Shown piece after piece: positions 11,101-23,700 of a stretch of 35,220 nt of DNA. Position numbers and translations under genes: made by a program. Where the stretch lies: assembly GCA_030435675.1 (NCBI GenBank), contig JAUCMV010000030.1:1-35220 (forward strand). Direction: 5' to 3'. The notes below the pieces were generated by a model. It saw only the letters and a list, made by a program, of their open reading frames with translations. It searched no databases and was not told the DNA's origin. The stretch's first letter is position 1, and the number at the start of each line of letters is the position of its first letter. This stretch comes from Steinernema hermaphroditum. Lineage: Eukaryota > Nematoda > Chromadorea > Rhabditida > Steinernematidae.

Positions 11101-11543
11101 AACTAAGATAGTCCACAGGAATCCCAACGGGAATAGGCGCGTTCGATCAGGCTCGTGCAGTTCTACAAGATCCAATCATAAAAATGCTATGGTACTTTGG
11201 AGCAGGAGGGTCAGATGCAGAACTCTTTGTATGAACAAGGCCCTAACTGTCTCGAATTGAAAGTTTTGCAGGAAACTAAGATAGTCCACAGGAAATCCCA
11301 ACGGGAATAGGCGCGTTCGATCAGGCTCGTGCAGTTCTACAAGATCCAATCATAAAAATGCTATGGTACTTTGGAGCAGGAGGGTCAGATGCAGAACTCT
11401 TTGTATGAACAAGGCCCTAACTGTCTCGAATTGAAAGTTTTGCAGGAAACTAAGATAGTCCACAGGAATCCCAACGGGAATAGGCGCGTTCGATCAGGCT
11501 CGTGCAGTTCTACAAGATCCAATCATAAAAATGCTATGGTACT
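5138..11543 (+). repeat. Mixed array segment rich in m50 A units (37 units)
   Basis: Of 37 units about 12 have CTAACTG at m50, against none of 14 in the preceding block. About nine carry the 174-bp AAATCCC block. Four have AATTCC, which creates GAATTC (5138, 7559, 9292, 9986). Single-base length changes occur at the joints: one A is missing near 5815, giving a 172-bp unit, and the G of ATGCT is lost near 8760, giving another. The joint variant AAAAATTGT occurs once near 6853. The segment includes the minor-subtype unit at 6172. Confidence 0.88.
5830..6345 (+). repeat. Three-unit haplotype: GTGCTAC unit, common unit, minor-subtype unit
   Basis: The unit at 5830 has m50 A, the 174-bp block and CAGTGCTAC at about 5966. 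It is followed by a common-form unit (6004) whose 3' joint is shortened to ATCTTGGTTTGG, making it 168 bp. Next comes a minor-subtype unit at 6172 with GGGG, GCATAAC, m50 A and AAATCC/CAAGAGT. Similar trios recur at 20191-20711, 25031-25539 and 32161-32681, with small differences. Confidence 0.75.
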
Positions 11544-12928
11544 TTGGAGCAGGAGGGTCAGATGCAGAACTCTTTGTATGAACAAGGCCCTATCTGTCTC
11601 GAATTGAAAGTTTTGCAGGAAACTAAGATAGTCCACAGGAATCCCAACGGGAATAGGCGCGTTCGATCAGGCTCGTGCAGTTCTACAAGATCCAATCATA
11701 AAAATGCTATGGTACTTTGGAGCAGGAGGGTCAGATGCAGAACTCTTTGTATGAACAAGGCCCTAACTGTCTCGAATTGAAAGTTTTGCAGGAAACTAAG
11801 ATAGTCCACAGGAAATCCAACAAGAATAGGCGCGTTCGATCAGGCTCGTGCAGTTCTACAAGATCCAATCATAAAAATGCTATGGTACTTTGGAGCAGGA
11901 GGGTCAGATGCAGAACTCTTTGTATGAACAAGGCCCTATCTGTCTCGAATTGAAAGTTTTGCAGGAAACTAAGATAGTCCACAGGAATCCCAACGGGAAT
12001 AGGCGCGTTCGATCAGGCTCGTGCAGTTCTACAAGATCCAATCATAAAAATGCTATGGTACTTTGGAGCAGGAGGGTCAGATGCAGAACTCTTTGTATGA
12101 ACAAGGCCCTAACTGTCTCGAATTGAAAGTTTTGCAGGAAACTAAGATAGTCCACAGGAAATCCAACAAGAATAGGCGCGTTCGATCAGGCTCGTGCAGT
12201 TCTACAAGATCCAATCATAAAAATGCTATGGTACTTTGGAGCAGGAGGGTCAGATGCAGAACTCTTTGTATGAACAAGGCCCTATCTGTCTCGAATTGAA
12301 AGTTTTGCAGGAAACTAAGATAGTCCACAGGAATCCCAACGGGAATAGGCGCGTTCGATCAGGCTCGTGCAGTTCTACAAGATCCAATCATAAAAATGCT
12401 ATGGTACTTTGGAGCAGGAGGGTCAGATGCAGAACTCTTTGTATGAACAAGGCCCTAACTGTCTCGAATTGAAAGTTTTGCAGGAAACTAAGATAGTCCA
12501 CAGGAAATCCCAACGGGAATAGGCGCGTTCGATCAGGCTCGTGCAGTTCTACAAGATCCAATCATAAAAATGCTATGGTACTTTGGAGCAGGAGGGTCAG
12601 ATGCAGAACTCTTTGTATGAACAAGGCCCTATCTGTCTCGAATTGAAAGTTTTGCAGGAAACTAAGATAGTCCACAGGAAATCCAACAAGAGTAGGCGCG
12701 TTCGATCAGGCTCGTGCAGTTCTACAAGATCCAATCATAAAAATGCTATGGTACTTTGGAGCAGGAGGGTCAGATGCAGAACTCTTTGTATGAACAAGGC
12801 CCTAACTGTCTCGAATTGAAAGTTTTGCAGGAAACTAAGATAGTCCACAGGAATCCCAACGGGAATAGGCGCGTTCGATCAGGCTCGTGCAGTTCTACAA
12901 GATCCAATCATAAAAATGCTATGGTACT
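11544..12928 (+). repeat. Dimer-register block, alternating m50 T and A (8 units)
   Basis: Eight successive units alternate CTATCTG and CTAACTG at m50. The pair 11544-11889 (common block, then AAATCC/CAAGAAT) appears to be repeated exactly as 11890-12235, and a third pair begins at 12236. From 12409 the hypervariable alleles break the pattern (174-bp block, then AAATCC/CAAGAGT, then the common block), but the T/A alternation continues to 12928. This is a local higher-order repeat of 346 bp. Confidence 0.85.
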
Positions 12929-13781
12929 TTGGAGCAGGAGGGTCAGATGCAGAACTCTTTGTATGAACAAGGCCCTATCTGTCTCGAATTGAAAGTTTTG
13001 CAGGAAACTAAGATAGTCCACAGGAATCCCAACGGGAATAGGCGCGTTCGATCAGGCTCGTGCAGTTCTACAAGATCCAATCATAAAAATGCTATGGTAC
13101 TTTGGAGCAGGAGGGTCAGATGCAGAACTCTTTGTATGAACAAGGCCCTATCTGTCTCGAATTGAAAGTTTTGCAGGAAACTAAGATAGTCCACAGGAAA
13201 TCCAACAAGAGTAGGCGCGTTCGATCAGGCTCGTGCAGTTCTACAAGATCCAATCATAAAAATGCTATGGTACTTTGGAGCAGGAGGGTCAGATGCAGAA
13301 CTCTTTGTATGAACAAGGCCCTAACTGTCTCGAATTGAAAGTTTTGCAGGAAACTAAGATAGTCCACAGGAAATCCAACAAGAGTAGGCGCGTTCGATCA
13401 GGCTCGTGCAGTTCTACAAGATCCAATCATAAAAATGCTATGGTACTTTGGAGCAGGAGGGTCAGATGCAGAACTCTTTGTATGAACAAGGCCCTATCTG
13501 TCTCGAATTGAAAGTTTTGCAGGAAACTAAGATAGTCCACAGGAATTCCAACAAGATTAGGCGCGTTCGATCAGGCTCGTGCAGTTCTACAAGATCCAAT
13601 CATAAAAATGCTATGGTACTTTGGAGCAGGAGGGTCAGATGCAGAACTCTTTGTATGAACAAGGCCCTATCTGTCTCGAATTGAAAGTTTTGCAGGAAAC
13701 TAAGATAGTCCACAGGAAATCCAACAGGAATAGGCGCGTTCGATCAGGCTCGTGCAGTTCTACAAGATCCAATCATAAAAA

Positions 13782-13954
13782 TTGGAGCGGAGGGGTCAGA
13801 TGCATAACTCTTTGTATGAACAAGGCCCTAACTGTCTCGAATTGGAAGTTTTGCAGGAAACTAAGATAGTCCACAGGAAATCCAACAAGAGTAGGCGCGT
13901 TCGATCAGGCTCGTGCAGTGCTACAAGATCCAATCATAAAAATGCTATGGTACT
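13782..13954 (+). repeat. Minor-subtype monomer (full set of linked variants)
   Basis: It follows a 161-bp unit whose last 12 bp are missing. It has GCGGAGGGG, GATGCATAAC, m50 A, GAATTGGAAG instead of GAATTGAAAG, AAATCC/CAAGAGT and CAGTGCTAC. By eye it matches the unit at 26568-26740 at every one of these sites, although they are 12.8 kb apart. Confidence 0.9.
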
Positions 13955-16900
13955 TTGGAGCAGGAGGGTCAGATGCAGAACTCTTTGTATGAACAAGGCC
14001 CTAACTGTCTCGAATTGAAAGTTTTGCAGGAAACTAAGATAGTCCACAGGAATCCCAACGGGAATAGGCGCGTTCGATCAGGCTCGTGCAGTTCTACAAG
14101 ATCCAATCATAAAAATGCTATGGTACTTTGGAGCAGGAGGGTCAGATGCAGAACTCTTTGTATGAACAAGGCCCTATCTGTCTCGAATTGAAAGTTTTGC
14201 AGGAAACTAAGATAGTCCACAGGAAATCCAACGGGAATAGGCGCGTTCGATCAGGCTCGTGCAGTTCTACAAGATCCAATCATAAAAATGCTATGGTACT
14301 TTGGAGCGGAGGGGTCAGATGCAGAACTCTTTGTATGAACAAGGCCCTAACTGTCTCGAATTGAAAGTTTTGCAGGAAACTAAGATAGTCCACAGGAATT
14401 CCAACAGGAATAGGCGCGTTCGATCAGGCTCGTGCAGTTCTACAAGATCCAATCATAAAAATGCTATGGTACTTTGGAGCAGGAGGGTCAGATGCAGAAC
14501 TCTTTGTATGAACAAGGCCCTATCTGTCTCGAATTGAAAGTTTTGCAGGAAACTAAGATAGTCCACAGGAATCCCAACGGGAATAGGCGCGTTCGATCAG
14601 GCTCGTGCAGTTCTACAAGATCCAATCATAAAAATGCTATGGTACTTTGGAGCAGGAGGGTCAGATGCAGAACTCTTTGTATGAACAAGGCCCTATCTGT
14701 CTCGAATTGAAAGTTTTGCAGGAAACTAAGATAGTCCACAGGAATCCCAACGGGAATAGGCGCGTTCGATCAGGCTCGTGCAGTTCTACAAGATCCAATC
14801 ATAAAAATGCTATGGTACTTTGGAGCAGGAGGGTCAGATGCAGAACTCTTTGTATGAACAAGGCCCTAACTGTCTCGAATTGAAAGTTTTGCAGGAAACT
14901 AAGATAGTCCACAGGAAATCCAACAAGAGTAGGCGCGTTCGATCAGGCTCGTGCAGTTCTACAAGATCCAATCATAAAAATGCTATGGTACTTTGGAGCA
15001 GGAGGGTCAGATGCAGAACTCTTTGTATGAACAAGGCCCTATCTGTCTCGAATTGAAAGTTTTGCAGGAAACTAAGATAGTCCACAGGAATCCCAACGGG
15101 AATAGGCGCGTTCGATCAGGCTCGTGCAGTTCTACAAGATCCAATCATAAAAATGCTATGGTACTTTGGAGCAGGAGGGTCAGATGCAGAACTCTTTGTA
15201 TGAACAAGGCCCTAACTGTCTCGAATTGAAAGTTTTGCAGGAAACTAAGATAGTCCACAGGAAATCCAACAAGAATAGGCGCGTTCGATCAGGCTCGTGC
15301 AGTTCTACAAGATCCAATCATAAAAATGCTATGGTACTTTGGAGCAGGAGGGTCAGATGCAGAACTCTTTGTATGAACAAGGCCCTATCTGTCTCGAATT
15401 GAAAGTTTTGCAGGAAACTAAGATAGTCCACAGGAAATCCAACAAGAATAGGCGCGTTCGATCAGGCTCGTGCAGTTCTACAAGATCCAATCATAAAAAT
15501 GCTATGGTACTTTGGAGCAGGAGGGTCAGATGCAGAACTCTTTGTATGAACAAGGCCCTATCTGTCTCGAATTGAAAGTTTTGCAGGAAACTAAGATAGT
15601 CCACAGGAATTCCAACGGGAATAGGCGCGTTCGATCAGGCTCGTGCAGTTCTACAAGATCCAATCATAAAAATGCTATGGTACTTTGGAGCAGGAGGGTC
15701 AGATGCAGAACTCTTTGTATGAACAAGGCCCTAACTGTCTCGAATTGAAAGTTTTGCAGGAAACTAAGATAGTCCACAGGAAATCCAACAAGAATAGGCG
15801 CGTTCGATCAGGCTCGTGCAGTTCTACAAGATCCAATCATAAAAATGCTATGGTACTTTGGAGCAGGAGGGTCAGATGCAGAACTCTTTGTATGAACAAG
15901 GCCCTATCTGTCTCGAATTGAAAGTTTTGCAGGAAACTAAGATAGTCCACAGGAATCCCAACGGGAATAGGCGCGTTCGATCAGGCTCGTGCAGTTCTAC
16001 AAGATCCAATCATAAAAATGCTATGGTACTTTGGAGCAGGAGGGTCAGATGCAGAACTCTTTGTATGAACAAGGCCCTATCTGTCTCGAATTGAAAGTTT
16101 TGCAGGAAACTAAGATAGTCCACAGGAAATCCAACAAGAATAGGCGCGTTCGATCAGGCTCGTGCAGTTCTACAAGATCCAATCATAAAAATGCTATGGT
16201 ACTTTGGAGCAGGAGGGTCAGATGCAGAACTCTTTGTATGAACAAGGCCCTATCTGTCTCGAATTGAAAGTTTTGCAGGAAACTAAGATAGTCCACAGGA
16301 ATTCCAACAGGAATAGGCGCGTTCGATCAGGCTCGTGCAGTTCTACAAGATCCAATCATAAAAATGCTATGGTACTTTGGAGCAGGAGGGTCAGATGCAG
16401 AACTCTTTGTATGAACAAGGCCCTATCTGTCTCGAATTGAAAGTTTTGCAGGAAACTAAGATAGTCCACAGGAATCCCAACGGGAATAGGCGCGTTCGAT
16501 CAGGCTCGTGCAGTTCTACAAGATCCAATCATAAAAATGCTATGGTACTTTGGAGCAGGAGGGTCAGATGCAGAACTCTTTGTATGAACAAGGCCCTAAC
16601 TGTCTCGAATTGAAAGTTTTGCAGGAAACTAAGATAGTCCACAGGAATCCCAACGGGAATAGGCGCGTTCGATCAGGCTCGTGCAGTTCTACAAGATCCA
16701 ATCATAAAAATGCTATGGTACTTTGGAGCAGGAGGGTCAGATGCAGAACTCTTTGTATGAACAAGGCCCTATCTGTCTCGAATTGAAAGTTTTGCAGGAA
16801 ACTAAGATAGTCCACAGGAAATCCCAACGGGAATAGGCGCGTTCGATCAGGCTCGTGCAGTTCTACAAGATCCAATCATAAAAATGCTATGGTACTTTGG

Positions 16901-19495
16901 AGCAGGAGGGTCAGATGCAGAACTCTTTGTATGAACAAGGCCCTATCTGTCTCGAATTGAAAGTTTTGCAGGAAACTAAGATAGTCCACAGGAAATCCCA
17001 ACGGGAATAGGCGCGTTCGATCAGGCTCGTGCAGTTCTACAAGATCCAATCATAAAAATGCTATGGTACTTTGGAGCAGGAGGGTCAGATGCAGAACTCT
17101 TTGTATGAACAAGGCCCTATCTGTCTCGAATTGAAAGTTTTGCAGGAAACTAAGATAGTCCACAGGAATCCCAACGGGAATAGGCGCGTTCGATCAGGCT
17201 CGTGCAGTTCTACAAGATCCAATCATAAAAATGCTATGGTACTTTGGAGCAGGAGGGTCAGATGCAGAACTCTTTGTATGAACAAGGCCCTAACTGTCTC
17301 GAATTGAAAGTTTTGCAGGAAACTAAGATAGTCCACAGGAAATCCCAACAAGAATAGGCGCGTTCGATCAGGCTCGTGCAGTTCTACAAGATCCAATCAT
17401 AAAAATGCTATGGTACTTTGGAGCAGGAGGGTCAGATGCAGAACTCTTTGTATGAACAAGGCCCTATCTGTCTCGAATTGAAAGTTTTGCAGGAAACTAA
17501 GATAGTCCACAGGAAATCCCAACGGGAATAGGCGCGTTCGATCAGGCTCGTGCAGTTCTACAAGATCCAATCATAAAAATGCTATGGTACTTTGGAGCAG
17601 GAGGGTCAGATGCAGAACTCTTTGTATGAACAAGGCCCTAACTGTCTCGAATTGAAAGTTTTGCAGGAAACTAAGATAGTCCACAGGAAATCCAACAAGA
17701 GTAGGCGCGTTCGATCAGGCTCGTGCAGTTCTACAAGATCCAATCATAAAAATGCTATGGTACTTTGGAGCAGGAGGGTCAGATGCAGAACTCTTTGTAT
17801 GAACAAGGCCCTATCTGTCTCGAATTGAAAGTTTTGCAGGAAACTAAGATAGTCCACAGGAATCCCAACGGGAATAGGCGCGTTCGATCAGGCTCGTGCA
17901 GTTCTACAAGATCCAATCATAAAAATGCTATGGTACTTTGGAGCAGGAGGGTCAGATGCAGAACTCTTTGTATGAACAAGGCCCTATCTGTCTCGAATTG
18001 AAAGTTTTGCAGGAAACTAAGATAGTCCACAGGAAATCCAACAAGAGTAGGCGCGTTCGATCAGGCTCGTGCAGTTCTACAAGATCCAATCATAAAAATG
18101 CTATGGTACTTTGGAGCAGGAGGGTCAGATGCAGAACTCTTTGTATGAACAAGGCCCTAACTGTCTCGAATTGAAAGTTTTGCAGGAAACTAAGATAGTC
18201 CACAGGAAATCCAACGGGAATAGGCGCGTTCGATCAGGCTCGTGCAGTTCTACAAGATCCAATCATAAAAATGCTATGGTACTTTGGAGCAGGAGGGTCA
18301 GATGCAGAACTCTTTGTATGAACAAGGCCCTATCTGTCTCGAATTGAAAGTTTTGCAGGAAACTAAGATAGTCCACAGGAATCCCAACGGGAATAGGCGC
18401 GTTCGATCAGGCTCGTGCAGTTCTACAAGATCCAATCATAAAAATGCTATGGTACTTTGGAGCAGGAGGGTCAGATGCAGAACTCTTTGTATGAACAAGG
18501 CCCTATCTGTCTCGAATTGAAAGTTTTGCAGGAAACTAAGATAGTCCACAGGAAATCCAACAGGAATAGGCGCGTTCGATCAGGCTCGTGCAGTTCTACA
18601 AGATCCAATCATAAAAATGCTATGGTACTTTGGAGCAGGAGGGTCAGATGCAGAACTCTTTGTATGAACAAGGCCCTATCTGTCTCGAATTGAAAGTTTT
18701 GCAGGAAACTAAGATAGTCCACAGGAATCCCAACGGGAATAGGCGCGTTCGATCAGGCTCGTGCAGTTCTACAAGATCCAATCATAAAAATGCTATGGTA
18801 CTTTGGAGCAGGAGGGTCAGATGCAGAACTCTTTGTATGAACAAGGCCCTATCTGTCTCGAATTGAAAGTTTTGCAGGAAACTAAGATAGTCCACAGGAA
18901 TCCCAACGGGAATAGGCGCGTTCGATCAGGCTCGTGCAGTTCTACAAGATCCAATCATAAAAATGCTATGGTACTTTGGAGCAGGAGGGTCAGATGCAGA
19001 ACTCTTTGTATGAACAAGGCCCTAACTGTCTCGAATTGAAAGTTTTGCAGGAAACTAAGATAGTCCACAGGAAATCCAACAAGAATAGGCGCGTTCGATC
19101 AGGCTCGTGCAGTTCTACAAGATCCAATCATAAAAATGCTATGGTACTTTGGAGCAGGAGGGTCAGATGCAGAACTCTTTGTATGAACAAGGCCCTATCT
19201 GTCTCGAATTGAAAGTTTTGCAGGAAACTAAGATAGTCCACAGGAAATCCCAACAAGAATAGGCGCGTTCGATCAGGCTCGTGCAGTTCTACAAGATCCA
19301 ATCATAAAAATGCTATGGTACTTTGGAGCAGGAGGGTCAGATGCAGAACTCTTTGTATGAACAAGGCCCTATCTGTCTCGAATTGAAAGTTTTGCAGGAA
19401 ACTAAGATAGTCCACAGGAATCCCAACGGGAATAGGCGCGTTCGATCAGGCTCGTGCAGTTCTACAAGATCCAATCATAAAAATGCTATGGTACT

Positions 19496-19669
19496 TTGGA
19501 GCAGGAGGGTCAGATGCAGAACTCTTTGTATGAACAAGGGCCCTATCTGTCTCGAATTGAAAGTTTTGCAGGAAACTAAGATAGTCCACAGGAATCCCAA
19601 CAAGAATAGGCGCGTTCGATCAGGCTCGTGCAGTTCTACAAGATCCAATCATAAAAATGCTATGGTACT
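19496..19669 (+). repeat. Monomer with extra G giving GGGCCC
   Basis: AACAAGGCCC is replaced by AACAAGGGCCC near 19535, which makes the unit 174 bp and creates a GGGCCC palindrome. The same change occurs only once more, in the unit at 25713. The hypervariable block here is AATCCC with CAAGAAT, an uncommon pairing. Confidence 0.88.
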
Positions 19670-20190
19670 TTGGAGCAGGAGGGTCAGATGCAGAACTCTT
19701 TGTATGAACAAGGCCCTATCTGTCTCGAATTGAAAGTTTTGCAGGAAACTAAGATAGTCCACAGGAAATCCAACAAGGAATAGGCGCGTTCGATCAGGCT
19801 CGTGCAGTTCTACAAGATCCAATCATAAAAATGCTATGGTACTTTGGAGCAGGAGGGTCAGATGCAGAACTCTTTGTATGAACAAGGCCCTATCTGTCTC
19901 GAATTGAAAGTTTTGCAGGAAACTAAGATAGTCCACAGGAATCCCAACGGGAATAGGCGCGTTCGATCAGGCTCGTGCAGTTCTACAAGATCCAATCATA
20001 AAAATGCTATGGTACTTTGGAGCAGGAGGGTCAGATGCAGAACTCTTTGTATGAACAAGGCCCTATCTGTCTCGAATTGAAAGTTTTGCAGGAAACTAAG
20101 ATAGTCCACAGGAAATCCCAACGGGAATAGGCGCGTTCGATCAGGCTCGTGCAGTTCTACAAGATCCAATCATAAAAATGCTATGGTACT

Positions 20191-20711
20191 TTGGAGCAGG
20201 AGGGGTCAGATGCAGAACTCTTTGTATGAACAAGGCCCTATCTGTCTCGAATTGAAAGTTTTGCAGGAAACTAAGATAGTCCACAGGAAATCCAACAAGA
20301 ATAGGCGCGTTCGATCAGGCTCGTGCAGTGCTACAAGATCCAATCATAAAAATGCTATGGTACTTTGGAGCAGGAGGGTCAGATGCAGAACTCTTTGTAT
20401 GAACAAGGCCCTATCTGTCTCGAATTGAAAGTTTTGCAGGAAACTAAGATAGTCCACAGTAATCCCAACGGGAATAGGCGCGTTCGATCAGGCTCGTGCA
20501 GTTCTACAAGATCCAATCATAAAAATGCTATGGTAGCTTTGGAGCAGGAGGGTCAGATGCAGAACTCTTTGTATGAACAAGGCCCTAACTGTCTCGAATT
20601 GAAAGTTTTGCAGGAAACTAAGATAGTCCACAGGAAATCCAACAAGAGTAGGCGCGTTCGATCAGGCTCGTGCAGTTCTACAAGATCCAATCATAAAAAT
20701 GCTATGGTACT
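20191..20711 (+). repeat. Three-unit haplotype with GTGCTAC then CACAGTAATCCC
   Basis: The first unit has GGGG, AAATCC/CAAGAAT and CAGTGCTAC near 20329. The second, at 20365, has CACAGTAATCCC near 20456 and an extra G in its joint (GGTAGCTTTGG). The third, at 20539, has m50 A and AAATCC/CAAGAGT but the ordinary GCAGAAC. The order of the rare markers matches 25031-25539. Confidence 0.8.
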
Positions 20712-23700
20712 TTGGAGCAGGAGGGTCAGATGCAGAACTCTTTGTATGAACAAGGCCCTATCTGTCTCGAATTGAAAGTTTTGCAGGAAACTAAGATAGT
20801 CCACAGGAATCCCAACGGGAATAGGCGCGTTCGATCAGGCTCGTGCAGTTCTACAAGATCCAATCATAAAAATGCTATGGTACTTTGGAGCAGGAGGGTC
20901 AGATGCAGAACTCTTTGTATGAACAAGGCCCTATCTGTCTCGAATTGAAAGTTTTGCAGGAAACTAAGATAGTCCACAGGAATCCCAACGGGAATAGGCG
21001 CGTTCGATCAGGCTCGTGCAGTTCTACAAGATCCAATCATAAAAATGCTATGGTACTTTGGAGCAGGAGGGTCAGATGCAGAACTCTTTGTATGAACAAG
21101 GCCCTATCTGTCTCGAATTGAAAGTTTTGCAGGAAACTAAGATAGTCCACAGGAATCCCAACGGGAATAGGCGCGTTCGATCAGGCTCGTGCAGTTCTAC
21201 AAGATCCAATCATAAAAATGCTATGGTACTTTGGAGCAGGAGGGTCAGATGCAGAACTCTTTGTATGAACAAGGCCCTATCTGTCTCGAATTGAAAGTTT
21301 TGCAGGAAACTAAGATAGTCCACAGGAAATCCAACAAGAGTAGGCGCGTTCGATCAGGCTCGTGCAGTTCTACAAGATCCAATCATAAAAATGCTATGGT
21401 ACTTTGGAGCAGGAGGGTCAGATGCAGAACTCTTTGTATGAACAAGGCCCTATCTGTCTCGAATTGAAAGTTTTGCAGGAAACTAAGATAGTCCACAGGA
21501 ATCCCAACGGGAATAGGCGCGTTCGATCAGGCTCGTGCAGTTCTACAAGATCCAATCATAAAAATGCTATGGTACTTTGGAGCAGGAGGGTCAGATGCAG
21601 AACTCTTTGTATGAACAAGGCCCTATCTGTCTCGAATTGAAAGTTTTGCAGGAAACTAAGATAGTCCACAGGAATCCCAACGGGAATAGGCGCGTTCGAT
21701 CAGGCTCGTGCAGTTCTACAAGATCCAATCATAAAAATGCTATGGTACTTTGGAGCAGGAGGGTCAGATGCAGAACTCTTTGTATGAACAAGGCCCTATC
21801 TGTCTCGAATTGAAAGTTTTGCAGGAAACTAAGATAGTCCACAGGAAATCCCAACGGGAATAGGCGCGTTCGATCAGGCTCGTGCAGTTCTACAAGATCC
21901 AATCATAAAAATGCTATGGTACTTTGGAGCAGGAGGGTCAGATGCAGAACTCTTTGTATGAACAAGGCCCTATCTGTCTCGAATTGAAAGTTTTGCAGGA
22001 AACTAAGATAGTCCACAGGAAATCCCAACGGGAATAGGCGCGTTCGATCAGGCTCGTGCAGTTCTACAAGATCCAATCATAAAAATGCTATGGTACTTTG
22101 GAGCAGGAGGGTCAGATGCAGAACTCTTTGTATGAACAAGGCCCTATCTGTCTCGAATTGAAAGTTTTGCAGGAAACTAAGATAGTCCACAGGAATCCCA
22201 ACGGGAATAGGCGCGTTCGATCAGGCTCGTGCAGTTCTACAAGATCCAATCATAAAAATGCTATGGTACTTTGGAGCAGGAGGGTCAGATGCAGAACTCT
22301 TTGTATGAACAAGGCCCTATCTGTCTCGAATTGAAAGTTTTGCAGGAAACTAAGATAGTCCACAGGAATCCCAACGGGAATAGGCGCGTTCGATCAGGCT
22401 CGTGCAGTTCTACAAGATCCAATCATAAAAATGCTATGGTACTTTGGAGCAGGAGGGGTCAGATGCAGAACTCTTTGTATGAACAAGGCCCTAACTGTCT
22501 CGAATTGAAAGTTTTGCAGGAAACTAAGATAGTCCACAGGAAAACCAACAAGAATAGGCGCGTTCGATCAGGCTCGTGCAGTTCTACAAGATCCAATCAT
22601 AAAAATGCTATGGTACTTTGGAGCAGGAGGGTCAGATGCAGAACTCTTTGTATGAACAAGGCCCTATCTGTCTCGAATTGAAAGTTTTGCAGGAAACTAA
22701 GATAGTCCACAGGAATCCCAACGGGAATAGGCGCGTTCGATCAGGCTCGTGCAGTTCTACAAGATCCAATCATAAAAATGCTATGGTACTTTGGAGCAGG
22801 AGGGTCAGATGCAGAACTCTTTGTATGAACAAGGCCCTATCTGTCTCGAATTGAAAGTTTTGCAGGAAACTAAGATAGTCCACAGGAAATCCAACAAGAA
22901 TAGGCGCGTTCGATCAGGCTCGTGCAGTTCTACAAGATCCAATCATAAAAATGCTATGGTACTTTGGAGCAGGAGGGTCAGATGCAGAACTCTTTGTATG
23001 AACAAGGCCCTATCTGTCTCGAATTGAAAGTTTTGCAGGAAACTAAGATAGTCCACAGGAATCCCAACGGGAATAGGCGCGTTCGATCAGGCTCGTGCAG
23101 TTCTACAAGATCCAATCATAAAAATGCTATGGTACTTTGGAGCAGGAGGGTCAGATGCAGAACTCTTTGTATGAACAAGGCCCTATCTGTCTCGAATTGA
23201 AAGTTTTGCAGGAAACTAAGATAGTCCACAGGAATCCCAACGGGAATAGGCGCGTTCGATCAGGCTCGTGCAGTTCTACAAGATCCAATCATAAAAATGC
23301 TATGGTACTTTGGAGCAGGAGGGTCAGATGCAGAACTCTTTGTATGAACAAGGCCCTATCTGTCTCGAATTGAAAGTTTTGCAGGAAACTAAGATAGTCC
23401 ACAGGAATTCCAACAGGAATAGGCGCGTTCGATCAGGCTCGTGCAGTTCTACAAGATCCAATCATAAAAATGCTATGGTACTTTGGAGCAGGAGGGTCAG
23501 ATGCAGAACTCTTTGTATGAACAAGGCCCTATCTGTCTCGAATTGAAAGTTTTGCAGGAAACTAAGATAGTCCACAGGAAATCCAACAAGAATAGGCGCG
23601 TTCGATCAGGCTCGTGCAGTTCTACAAGATCCAATCATAAAAATGCTATGGTACTTTGGAGCAGGAGGGTCAGATGCAGAACTCTTTGTATGAACAAGGC

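Larger units (their letters stand above)
12929..20711 (+). repeat. Mixed array segment (45 units)
   Basis: Forty-five units have interleaved alleles and no clear long higher-order period. The 174-bp AAATCCC form is absent from 12583 to 16722, then appears in four consecutive units (16723, 16897, 17244, 17418) interrupted only by the common unit at 17071. The unit at 14301 has GCGGAGGGG with the standard joint. The unit at 13448 has CAAGATT. The unit at 19496 has an extra G (AAGGGCCC). The unit at 19670 has CAAGGAAT, and the unit at 20365 ends with an extra G (GGTAGCTTTGG). No gene or inserted element is seen. Confidence 0.88.
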
